Shown here one piece after another: positions 48,780-58,143 of a stretch of DNA of 64,000 nt (within the stretch, counting starts at the first letter, position 1; every line of letters begins with the position of its first letter). The stretch comes from Burkholderia cepacia (GTDB lineage: Bacteria > Pseudomonadota > Gammaproteobacteria > Burkholderiales > Burkholderiaceae), in assembly GCF_029962485.1 (NCBI RefSeq), contig NZ_CP073637.1:558001-622000 (forward strand). The letters are read 5' to 3'. The notes under the pieces are model-generated. The model did no database searches. It was not told where the DNA came from and worked only from the letters and a program-made list of their open reading frames with translations. The translations under genes were made by a program, and so were the position numbers.

Positions 48780-49280
48780 TCAGCCTTCGCGTTCGTCGAG
48801 CAGCTTCAGCAGCCCGCGCAGCGCATGCGCGGCTGCCTGCGTGCGGATCTGCTCGCGGTCGCCCTTGAACACGAGCGTCTCGACGTCGGTATGCAGCCGG
48901 TTGCTCCAGCCGAACGACACGGTGCCGACCGGCTTCTTCTCGCTGCCGCCGGCCGGGCCCGCGATGCCCGTGACGGACAGCGCGACCTGCGCGCGGCTGT
49001 TGCGCAGCGCGCCTTCGGCCATCGCGCGCGCGACGGGCTCGCTGACGGCGCCGTACTTGTCGATCAGGTCGGGCGGCACGCCGATCATCTCGATCTTGGC
49101 CTGGTTCGAGTACGTGACGAAGCCGCGCTCGAACCACTGGCTGCTGCCGGAGATGTCGGTGATCGCCGCGGCGATCATGCCGCCGGTGCAGGATTCGGCG
49201 GTGGCGAGCGTGAGGTGCTCGTCACGCAGCTTGTTGCCTGCGCGGATCGCAAGCTGATGGACGACGGAATCGGTTGGCAT
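48780..49280 (-). CDS. pncC: Nicotinamide-nucleotide amidohydrolase (CinA C-terminal type)
   Basis: A 166-residue stand-alone CinA domain that converts nicotinamide mononucleotide to nicotinate mononucleotide in NAD recycling. Conserved features are LATAESCTGGMIAAAITD, FVTYSNQAKIEMIGV and VTGIAGPAGGSEKKPVGTV. Length fits PncC (about 165). It is the last gene of thiL-pgpA-pncC, starting 31 bp after pgpA. Confidence 0.92.
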   Translation of the reverse strand: MPTDSVVHQLAIRAGNKLRDEHLTLATAESCTGGMIAAAITDISGSSQWFERGFVTYSNQAKIEMIGVPPDLIDKYGAVSEPVARAMAEGALRNSRAQVALSVTGIAGPAGGSEKKPVGTVSFGWSNRLHTDVETLVFKGDREQIRTQAAAHALRGLLKLLDEREG

Positions 49281-49311
49281 GCGCGTCGGGAAACGGGAGT
49301 CGGGAAATCGG

Positions 49312-49857
49312 TCAGCCGACGACGGAGCGCCACAGGGCGATCACGAGCAGCGTCATGAACGCGGCGACCAGGTCGTCGACCATGATGCCGGGCCCGCCTT
49401 TCAGGCGGCGGTCGAAATAGCGGATCGGCGGCGGCTTGAGCATGTCGAAGAAGCGGAATGCGACGAACGCCCACAGCTGGCCGATGAAGGTCGCGGGCGT
49501 GACGAACAGCATCACGAGCCAGATCGCGACGATCTCGTCCCAGACCACGGCGCCCGGATCGGACGTGCCCATCTTCTTCGCGGTGAAACCGGTGATCCAC
49601 GTGCCCGCCACGAAGCCGACGGCGATCAGCGCCCACCATTCGGGCACCGTCAGGTAGCGGTTGAGCAGGACGAAACTGAGCCAGCCGAACAGCGAGCCGA
49701 ACGTGCCGGGCATGATCGGCGCGAGCCCGCTGCCGAAGCCGAGCGACACGATGTGCGCCGGGTGCGACAGCATGAGGCGCGCGGTCGCGCGCTGCGGCGC
49801 ATCGGGTGCGGCGCCGGTCTCGGCCGCGGCGTGCGCGGGCGTCGGGTCAGTCTGCAT
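49312..49857 (-). CDS. pgpA: Phosphatidylglycerophosphatase A
   Basis: PgpA removes phosphate from phosphatidylglycerophosphate to give phosphatidylglycerol in the inner membrane. The 181-residue protein has GFGSGLAPIMPGTFGSLFGW, DPGAVVWDEIVAIWLVM and a late RRLKGGPGIMVDDLVAA, which match the PgpA family, plus about four hydrophobic segments. Its start overlaps the end of thiL by 11 bp; thiL-pgpA pairing is common in proteobacteria. Confidence 0.95.
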   Translation of the reverse strand: MQTDPTPAHAAAETGAAPDAPQRATARLMLSHPAHIVSLGFGSGLAPIMPGTFGSLFGWLSFVLLNRYLTVPEWWALIAVGFVAGTWITGFTAKKMGTSDPGAVVWDEIVAIWLVMLFVTPATFIGQLWAFVAFRFFDMLKPPPIRYFDRRLKGGPGIMVDDLVAAFMTLLVIALWRSVVG

Positions 49858-50845
49858 GGAAGTGGTCGAAGCCGTGCAACGTGAGAGCGAGGGGCGCGCC
49901 GGCGGCGTCGTGCCACGTGATCGCGGGTTGCGCCGACGGCGCGGACAACGCGCGTATTGTACCGATTCGCGTGACCGGCACGCCGGCCGTCGCGCCGGCC
50001 GCTTCGACCGCCGCGCGGGCCGCGGCCGGCGCGGTGAAGCACAGTTCGTAGTCGTCGCCGCCCGCCAGCGTGCAGCGGCGCTGCACGTCGGGCGACAGCG
50101 TCGCGAGCGCGGCCGAGCGCGGCACCGCGTCGGCGTCGATCTCGGCGCGCACGTTCGAGCGCGTCAGGATGTGCTGCAGGTCGCCGGCGAGACCGTCGGA
50201 AAGGTCGAGCGCCGCGTGCGCGACGCCGGCAAGCGCCAGGCCGAGCGCGATGCGCGGTTCGGGCCGCTCGAGCGCGCGCCGGAACGCGTCCGCTTCGTCC
50301 GCGCCGGCCGCCCATTCGCCGCGCGCGACGCCGAGGCCCGCGCGTGCATCGCCGAGCGTGCCGGACACCCACACGTCGTCGCCGTCGCGCGCGGCGTCGC
50401 GCCGCAGCGCCGCGTCGGGCGCGACTTCGCCGAATACGGTCACGCACAGGTTCAGCGGGCCGCTGGTCGTGTCGCCGCCGATCAGCTCGCAGCCGTAGCG
50501 CTCGGCGAGCGCGAACAGCCCGTTGCTGAAGGCCTCGAGCCACGCCGCGTCGGCGCGCGGCAGCGCGCACGCGAGCGTGAATGCGCGCGGCTCGGCGCCC
50601 ATCGCCGCGAGGTCGGACAGGTTGACCGCGAGCGTCTTGTGGCCGAGCGCGTCGGGCGCGACGTCGGGGAAGAAGTGGCGGCCCTCCACCAGCATGTCCG
50701 TCGAAATGGCCAGCAATTTCCCGGATCGGGGCGTGATCAGCGCGCAATCGTCGCCGATGCCGAGCGTCGACGCGCGGGCGCCCTGCGCGGCGCGGCGCGT
50801 GAAGAAGCGTTCGATCAGCGAAAACTCGGAAAGGGCGGCTGGCAC
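49847..50845 (-). CDS. thiL: Thiamine-monophosphate kinase
   Basis: ThiL phosphorylates thiamine monophosphate to the active cofactor thiamine pyrophosphate. The 332-residue protein has the PurM-like fold signatures: GIGDDCALI near residue 30, STDMLVEGRHF, KTLAVNLSDLAAMGAEPRAF, LIGGDTTSGP and ALDLSDGLAGDL. I start at the GTG at 50845, giving VPAALSEFSLIERFFTRR; the open frame extends 32 residues upstream without similarity. It is divergent from maeB. Confidence 0.94.
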   Translation of the reverse strand: MPAALSEFSLIERFFTRRAAQGARASTLGIGDDCALITPRSGKLLAISTDMLVEGRHFFPDVAPDALGHKTLAVNLSDLAAMGAEPRAFTLACALPRADAAWLEAFSNGLFALAERYGCELIGGDTTSGPLNLCVTVFGEVAPDAALRRDAARDGDDVWVSGTLGDARAGLGVARGEWAAGADEADAFRRALERPEPRIALGLALAGVAHAALDLSDGLAGDLQHILTRSNVRAEIDADAVPRSAALATLSPDVQRRCTLAGGDDYELCFTAPAAARAAVEAAGATAGVPVTRIGTIRALSAPSAQPAITWHDAAGAPLALTLHGFDHFHAD

Positions 50846-51021
50846 GGCGGGTAATCCGAAACGATTGAAGGAACGGCATTGTACGAGGCAAGCGGCTGCG
50901 TTCCTGCGCCGTTCTGCCCATTTTTGTCGCGGCTGTTGCACCCGAATCGCCGGTCTGGCGGCAGATGATTGGCGCTACAATGCCGTCGAACAGTTATTCT
51001 AATCCGCCCGCCACGAGACAC

Positions 51022-53322
<2,301 letters not shown>

Positions 53323-53332
53323 GCCCAAACGA

Positions 53333-53365
53333 ACGCGCCAGGCCGGTCGAACCGGCGTGGCGCGT
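53333..53365 (+). terminator. Strong hairpin after maeB
   Basis: An outer stem ACGCGCCA (53333-53340) with TGGCGCGT (53358-53365) and an inner stem GCCGGT (53342-53347) with ACCGGC (53351-53356) stack with one G-G mismatch. No long T-run follows. It probably marks the 3' end of the maeB transcript. Confidence 0.55.
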
Positions 53366-53385
53366 CGGGAAAATTGTAAACAAAA

Positions 53386-53417
53386 GCAAAAAGAGGCGTG
53401 CCCGCAATGGGCACGCC
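53386..53417 (-). terminator. Minus-strand intrinsic terminator
   Basis: GGCGTGCCC (53395-53403) pairs perfectly with GGGCACGCC (53409-53417) around a 5-base loop. On the minus strand the stem is followed by TCTTTTT. No annotated minus-strand gene precedes it, which supports a small RNA upstream. Confidence 0.75.
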
Positions 53418-53520
53418 GCGGGCAGGGCGCAAACGCGCTTCCCTCAAGGCAACAGCAGCATCTCTCCACTCCTGATAGCGAGCGAGGCAAGGAGGCAGGT
53501 CTTGCCATAAGAGAGATGCC
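53386..53520 (-). ncRNA. Possible minus-strand small RNA between maeB and the barnase gene
   Basis: The 375-bp gap holds a set of elements that makes sense on the minus strand. A -10-like TAAAAT (53532-53527) lies in an AT-rich stretch. Next comes a 9-bp perfect stem GCATCTCTC (53519-53511 on minus) with GAGAGATGC (53466-53458), extendable with G-U pairs. It encloses an inner GGCAAG/CTTGCC hairpin. The end is an intrinsic terminator (GGCGTGCCC/GGGCACGCC, 53395-53417, followed by TCTTTTT). This would give an RNA of about 135 nt, antisense in direction to maeB. No good -35 hexamer is seen, no known RNA family is recognised, and no coding frame is convincing. Confidence 0.45.
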
Positions 53521-53697
53521 GCCTTTATTTTATCCTATGTAAGATAAATGTAGTGTGATTTCGGTAAAAAATGCACAATTCCGGGTATCACGACGCTTTC
53601 GATTCCCAAACGGACATTGATTCGCGCGGCCAATAACGCTACGCTAACGCCTTTGTTGGTCGTCAACTACTTGATTTAACAGCGGGAACCCTGGTTC

Positions 53698-54129
53698 ATG
53701 GCACGCAAGTGGCTCCGCAACGGCGCGCTCGCGTCCGTCTTCGCGATGTTCGCGATGGGTATCGTCGGCACGCCGACGGGCAGTCTGGTTTCCGCCGCTT
53801 ACGCACGGGAGGCCGTTCCGGCCGACGTGGCCGCCAGCGGGCTCGATACGATTCCGACTGCCAGTCTTCCGCGCGAGGCCGTGACCACGCTGGGCCTGAT
53901 CGGCGCGGGCGGCCCCTATCCGTACGAGAAAGACGGCGTCGTATTCGGCAACCGCGAGCGGATCCTGCCGAAGGCGAAGCGCGGCTACTACCATGAGTAC
54001 ACGGTGCCGACGCCGCGTGCCCGCAATCGTGGGGCGCGCCGGATCGTCTGTGGCGGGCCCTTGCGCCGGATCGACAACTGTTATTACACGGGCGACCACT
54101 ACAACAGTTTTAAACGTATTGTTGAATGA
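53698..54129 (+). CDS. Secreted barnase-type guanyl-specific ribonuclease
   Basis: A 143-residue protein with a signal peptide (cleavage near SAAYA, about residue 36) and a ribonuclease N1/T1/barnase domain (about 58-143). The catalytic Glu is Glu100 in GYYHEYTVPTP, Arg111 and Arg114/115 lie downstream in RNRGARRIV, and the general acid is His134 in TGDHYNSF; the spacing fits barnase. Cys118 and Cys128 could form a disulfide. The mature enzyme should cut RNA outside the cytoplasm. The barstar gene follows 16 bp downstream. Confidence 0.92.
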   Translation: MARKWLRNGALASVFAMFAMGIVGTPTGSLVSAAYAREAVPADVAASGLDTIPTASLPREAVTTLGLIGAGGPYPYEKDGVVFGNRERILPKAKRGYYHEYTVPTPRARNRGARRIVCGGPLRRIDNCYYTGDHYNSFKRIVE

Positions 54130-54145
54130 CTTCGGGACGAATGGC

Positions 54146-54709
54146 ATGAGCGACTCCATCTACGCGCACGATACGGCGGCGGCGGAACTGTTCGCAGCCG
54201 GCGACGGCAATCTGTTTCAGCGCGTGATTCAACTGCACGCGGCGGCACAGGCTGGCGGCACGCCGGAGCAACAGGAAGCCGAGCCCGGGCTTTCATCGAA
54301 CGAGGAGCCTATGAGCCTTTTCACGACCGTGCGACCCAATCTCGTGCAGTCGATCCGCGCGTTCCGCGTGCAGGATCTCGCCGACGAAGCCACCCGGCTC
54401 GGCCAGCACTTCCTGTTCGCGTATTGCGGCGCCGCGCAGTCGAAGCAGGAAGTGATGGAAACGATCGCGACGTCGTTCCTGTTTCCGAAGCATTTCGGGA
54501 AGAACTACGACGCGCTGTACGACTGCCTGACCGACCTCGTCGCGAAGGCCGGCGCGCAGCCCGGTTTCGTGATCGTCCTCGAAGGGCTGCCGATCGCGCA
54601 GAAATTCGACAAGGAAGGGCGCGAGACGCTGCTCGACGTGTTCCGCGAGGCGGCCGAGTTCTGGGCCGAGCGCAAGGTCGCGTTCCGCGTGTTCTACTCG
54701 TTCGCGTAA
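54146..54709 (+). CDS. Barstar-family ribonuclease inhibitor
   Basis: The likely cytoplasmic inhibitor of the upstream RNase. The 187-residue reading has an N-terminal extension of 55 residues (MSDSIYAHDTAAAELFA onward, Ala/Gln/Glu-rich) before the barstar core, which contains FPKHFGKNYDALYDCLTDL, the helix and loop that plug barnase active sites, and ends FRVFYSFA. A second in-frame ATG at 54311 (MSLFTTVRPN) follows a much better ribosome binding site, GAGGAGCCT, and would give a 132-residue protein. Both forms may be made. The immunity role is inferred from the pairing. Confidence 0.88.
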   Translation: MSDSIYAHDTAAAELFAAGDGNLFQRVIQLHAAAQAGGTPEQQEAEPGLSSNEEPMSLFTTVRPNLVQSIRAFRVQDLADEATRLGQHFLFAYCGAAQSKQEVMETIATSFLFPKHFGKNYDALYDCLTDLVAKAGAQPGFVIVLEGLPIAQKFDKEGRETLLDVFREAAEFWAERKVAFRVFYSFA

Positions 54710-54740
54710 GCACGCATCGGCCAGCGGCCGATCCGGCAAG

Positions 54741-54765
54741 AAGCCCGCCTCGAGCGGGCTTTTTT
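54741..54765 (+). terminator. Intrinsic terminator after the barstar gene
   Basis: AAGCCCGC (54741-54748) pairs with GCGGGCTT (54754-54761), 5-base loop, followed by further T residues to 54765. Confidence 0.9.
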
Positions 54766-54919
54766 GCGTCTGCGCGACGCGTCCGGGCCGGTGCGCCCGT
54801 CGCTTGCCGACATCGGCCTTTCATCTGGCGCCATTTTTCGAGACAATCGCGGTCGGCCCGGCTGCGGCAGCCGCCGCATCGGGTGCGTACAACAAACATC
54901 GAGAGAGGGCTGTCTTCCC

Positions 54920-55627
54920 ATGAATATTTCCCGTTCCGCACGCGCCGTCGTGCTGCCCCTGCTGGTCGCGGCCGGCGCCGTGCATGCCGCACCGCTGACA
55001 CCCGAGCAGACCGTCGACCTTTACATCGGCGCACTCGTCAACGGCGACGTGTCGAAAGCCCGCGAATTCAACGACGCGGTTCGCGCGAGCTACAGCGGCA
55101 AGGACGCGCTCGACATCGAGCGGCTGTCGACGATGGGCGAGTCGATGCGCAAGGACATGGCCGACGGGATACTTGAGCCGATGCCGCCGAAGGCGAGTGC
55201 CGCGTTGCGTCCGTCGGTCGAGAGCATGGCCGCCGCTTATCAGCGCGCGCTCAATCGCTCGGCATGCAAGACGACCGGGTCGTCGCAGCGACCGAACCCG
55301 TACGTCGAGGGCGCGACGATCGCGACGGTCGAATTTGCTTGCCGCGTGGCCGATGCGGGGCCGGGCGCGAAGGCACTGGAGGTGAGGCTGGGGCCGAATC
55401 GGCGTGCGAAGAGCGAGGCGGCGCGCATTGCGTCGTTCAAGACGATCTTCTCGGGCATCGCGCAGGTGCTGGACGATGCACCGGTGACGCACCCGGTGAC
55501 GGGCAAGATCGACATTTACAGCCTCGAGGAAGGCGGCTGGACGACCGGTAGCCCGGGAGACGTGCTCACGCCGGTGGTCGAGGCGTTGTCCGATTCGATG
55601 CCGCACGGCGCGTCGAGCGACAAGTAA
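54920..55627 (+). CDS. Secreted protein of unknown function
   Basis: A 235-residue protein with a signal peptide cleaved near AVHAAP (about residue 22). I do not recognise a family. The mature part begins LTPEQTVDLYIGALVNGD, similar in style to small secreted alpha/beta proteins, and has two cysteines (in RSACKTTG and EFACRVAD) that could form a disulfide. GAGAGAGGG upstream supports the ATG at 54920; the longer frame overlaps the preceding terminator. It is a single gene between the barstar terminator and the convergent rsmE. Confidence 0.75.
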   Translation: MNISRSARAVVLPLLVAAGAVHAAPLTPEQTVDLYIGALVNGDVSKAREFNDAVRASYSGKDALDIERLSTMGESMRKDMADGILEPMPPKASAALRPSVESMAAAYQRALNRSACKTTGSSQRPNPYVEGATIATVEFACRVADAGPGAKALEVRLGPNRRAKSEAARIASFKTIFSGIAQVLDDAPVTHPVTGKIDIYSLEEGGWTTGSPGDVLTPVVEALSDSMPHGASSDK

Positions 55628-55705
55628 CGTGCGATAAACCGCGGCGTCAGCGTCGCGTGCGAGCGGGGAAGGGCCGTGCCGCGTCGCGGCGGCACACCCT
55701 GCTCG

Positions 55706-56494
55706 TTACCACCCGCCCCAACGCGCGGCCAACGCCGCGAGCACGGCCGCACCGGCCGTCTCGGTGCGCAGTACGCGCGGCCCGAGCGACAACGCGGTGA
55801 ATCCGCGAGCGCGCGCCGCGTTTTCCTCGTCGGGCGACAGCCCGCCTTCGGGGCCGATCAGCAGCGTCACGGTGGCCGCGGGCGGCGCGTCGGGCAGCGA
55901 TGCAAACGGGATGCTTGCACGCGGCGACAGCAGCAGCCGCAGCTCGCCGTCGGCCGGCGTGGCAGGCAGCGTGTCGAGCCACGCGTGGAAGCCGGCGACG
56001 GGCGCAACCTCGGGTACACGGTTGCGTCCGCACTGTTCGCACGACGCACGCACGACGCCGCGCCAGTGTGCGACGCGCTTGTCCGCGCGTTCGCCGGACA
56101 GCTTCACGACGCCGCGCGCCGTCGACAGCGGCACGACCGCCGCGACGCCGAGCTCGACGGCTTTCTCGATCACCCAGTCCATCTTGTCGCCGCCGGCGAT
56201 GCCTTGCGCGAGCGTCACGCGGTAGGGCGGTTCGGCTTCGGCCGGTTCGAACGTGTCGATCTGTGCGATCGCGCTGCGCTTGTCGATCTCGACCAGCCGC
56301 GCGCGGTACTGGCCGCCGCTGCCGTCGAACAGCGCGAGCACGTCGCCGGGCTGCAGGCGCAGCACCTGTGCGTGGCGTGCGACGTCGGCCGGCAATGCGA
56401 GCGTGGCGTCGGCGCGCAATGCGGCGTCGACGAAAAAGCGCGGCACGGCCGCGGTGGTGGTGGCTTCGTTCATGCGTGTTGCGGTGTCGGTCAT
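55706..56494 (-). CDS. rsmE: 16S rRNA (uracil1498-N3)-methyltransferase
   Basis: RsmE methylates U1498 of 16S rRNA. The 262-residue SPOUT methyltransferase has the N-terminal RNA-binding part (RFFVDAALRADATLALPADV) and the C-terminal knotted SAM site LLIGPEGGLSPDEENAAR with LGPRVLRTETAGAAVL. The start at 56494 overlaps the stop of the VOC gene (ATGA), which favours it over the Met seven codons later. Confidence 0.95.
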   Translation of the reverse strand: MTDTATRMNEATTTAAVPRFFVDAALRADATLALPADVARHAQVLRLQPGDVLALFDGSGGQYRARLVEIDKRSAIAQIDTFEPAEAEPPYRVTLAQGIAGGDKMDWVIEKAVELGVAAVVPLSTARGVVKLSGERADKRVAHWRGVVRASCEQCGRNRVPEVAPVAGFHAWLDTLPATPADGELRLLLSPRASIPFASLPDAPPAATVTLLIGPEGGLSPDEENAARARGFTALSLGPRVLRTETAGAAVLAALAARWGGW

Positions 56495-56907
56495 GCGTGG
56501 AGACGGTGTCCAAGCGCCCATCGGTAGCCGTCGAGATCCTCGATCTGCGCGAAGCGGTCGCCCCAGAACTGGTCCTGCGGCGCACTCAGCGATTTCGCGC
56601 CCGCGTCGAGCGCGCGCTGCCAGGTGGCGTCGACGTCGTCGACATACAGATAGAACGATTGCGGTGCGGTCGTGTTCGCGCTTTTCGGCGTGAGCGCGGT
56701 CGAGCCGAACGCGCCTTCGGGTGCGAACATCACGATCAGCTGGCCGCGATAGGTCATCTCGACGTGCATGATCGCGCCGTCCTCGTCGTGCACGTCGCGC
56801 AGTTCGAAGCCGAAGGCGGTCTTGAAGAAATCGATGGCCGCGCGTGCGTTGCGCACGGCCAGGTAGGGTGTCAACCAAGGCACGTTGGCCGGACGTGGAT
56901 CGGTCAT
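56491..56907 (-). CDS. VOC (glyoxalase/bleomycin-resistance fold) protein
   Basis: A 138-residue PhnB-like vicinal oxygen chelate protein with two beta-alpha-beta modules, WLTPYLAVRNARAAIDFFKT early and FYLYVDDVDATWQRALDAG late, and a closing DLDGYRWALG. Substrate is unknown; family members range from antibiotic binding to isomerases. AGGAG stands before the ATG at 56907. It sits between speE and rsmE and overlaps rsmE. Confidence 0.85.
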   Translation of the reverse strand: MTDPRPANVPWLTPYLAVRNARAAIDFFKTAFGFELRDVHDEDGAIMHVEMTYRGQLIVMFAPEGAFGSTALTPKSANTTAPQSFYLYVDDVDATWQRALDAGAKSLSAPQDQFWGDRFAQIEDLDGYRWALGHRLHA

Positions 56908-57025
56908 GAAAATCTCCTGTGGGACCAGGTGGGCGCGGCATCCGGGTCGCTCCGGTTCCGTGCTTCGCACGGCGAACCATGCAGGACCTCGACGGAAAAA
57001 CGGAACGATGCGGCCGACCGGACGT

Positions 57026-57883
57026 TCAGCGGCGAACGCCCAGTGTATCGCGCAGCGCGCACGGCAGGGCAAAGAGGGACGCATGCAGCCGCGCATCGTA
57101 GTAGCGCAGGCCGTGGACGCGGCGGGCCGCGAGCCGTTCGTCGATGTCGTGCGCGAACAGCGCGGCCGCGTCGAGCGTGTCGCTCGCGATCACCATCAGC
57201 CACTGCGAGCCGTACAGCGGCACGTGCGCGGACAACGGATCGACGACCGCGAAGCTCGCGCGCAGGTCGTCGAGCAGCGCGGTGATGCGCGACGCGTGGA
57301 ACACCGGCGAACCGAGATGCATCGAGATCGCGCCGCACGGCGTGAGAATGCGCTTGAGCCGCGCGTAGAACGCACGCGTATAGAGGCCGGCCGCCGGCGA
57401 ATCGGGCGGCGTGAGGTCGAACACGACGAGGTCGAAATGCTCGACGGTCGACTCGACGAAGTGCGCGGCGTCGCCGATCACGACCTCGACACGCGGGTCG
57501 TCGAGCGCGCCCTGGTGCACGTCGTCGAGATAGCGGCGCGCCATCCCGACCACTTCGTCGTCGAGCTCGGCGATCACGATCCGCTCGATGCACGCGTGCT
57601 TGAGCAACTGGCGTGCCGCGCCGCCGTCGCCGCCGCCGAGCACGAGCGCCTTCCTCGGCGACGGGTGCGCGAGCGCGGCCGGGTGCGTCATGCACTCGTG
57701 ATAGACGTATTCGTCCCCGACCGACGTCATCGGCCGGCCGTCCAGCGTGAACAGGCGGCCAAGCTGCGGTGTTTCCCAGACTTCGATCTGCTGGTGCGGG
57801 GACGCGACGTGCGCGAGCCGCCGGGCATTCGGGAAGCCGTAGGTGGCGTGGGGCGTAGGGTGAAAGAGAAGCGTGGTGCTCAC
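57026..57883 (-). CDS. speE: Polyamine aminopropyltransferase (spermidine synthase)
   Basis: SpeE transfers an aminopropyl group from decarboxylated SAM to putrescine, making spermidine. The 285-residue protein has LVLGGGDGGAARQLLKH for cofactor binding, ELDDEVVGMARRYL, VVIGDAAHFV and the catalytic Asp in FDLTPPDSPA. I start at the GTG at 57883, giving VSTTLLFHPTPHATYGF; the open frame extends 60 residues upstream without similarity. speD is not in the window. Confidence 0.93.
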   Translation of the reverse strand: MSTTLLFHPTPHATYGFPNARRLAHVASPHQQIEVWETPQLGRLFTLDGRPMTSVGDEYVYHECMTHPAALAHPSPRKALVLGGGDGGAARQLLKHACIERIVIAELDDEVVGMARRYLDDVHQGALDDPRVEVVIGDAAHFVESTVEHFDLVVFDLTPPDSPAAGLYTRAFYARLKRILTPCGAISMHLGSPVFHASRITALLDDLRASFAVVDPLSAHVPLYGSQWLMVIASDTLDAAALFAHDIDERLAARRVHGLRYYDARLHASLFALPCALRDTLGVRR

Positions 57884-57997
57884 GGGCGGGCCTTTGGGGC
57901 AGGCAGTTCCGACGTCTGAATTATAGGAGGCGGGCGGTTTGACGGAAAACCGTGCCGGAACACTACGCGCCGACAAGGGAAATGTCAGCCCATCTGT

Positions 57998-58003
57998 TAA
58001 AAT
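57998..58003 (+). promoter_or_regulatory. -10-like element upstream of tkt
   Basis: TAAAAT lies about 140 bases before the tkt ATG in the 260-bp gap between speE and tkt. No matching -35 hexamer is clear, so this is tentative. Confidence 0.3.
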
Positions 58004-58143
58004 GACGAGCTTTGCAGCCCCGTCCGTAGGCTCCGTCCGCTTCGCGTCCGTCAGGCGCCGCACCGCGCGCCGGGAACGATTGACGCTCGAGCTTCCGGAT
58101 GCCGCCGTGCCCCCGTTTCCTCGACTCGTTCTCCGGACTCGAC

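Noticed and set aside
53386..53535. 6S RNA
   Set aside because: The candidate is too short, ends in an intrinsic terminator and does not form the long hairpin with a central bubble.
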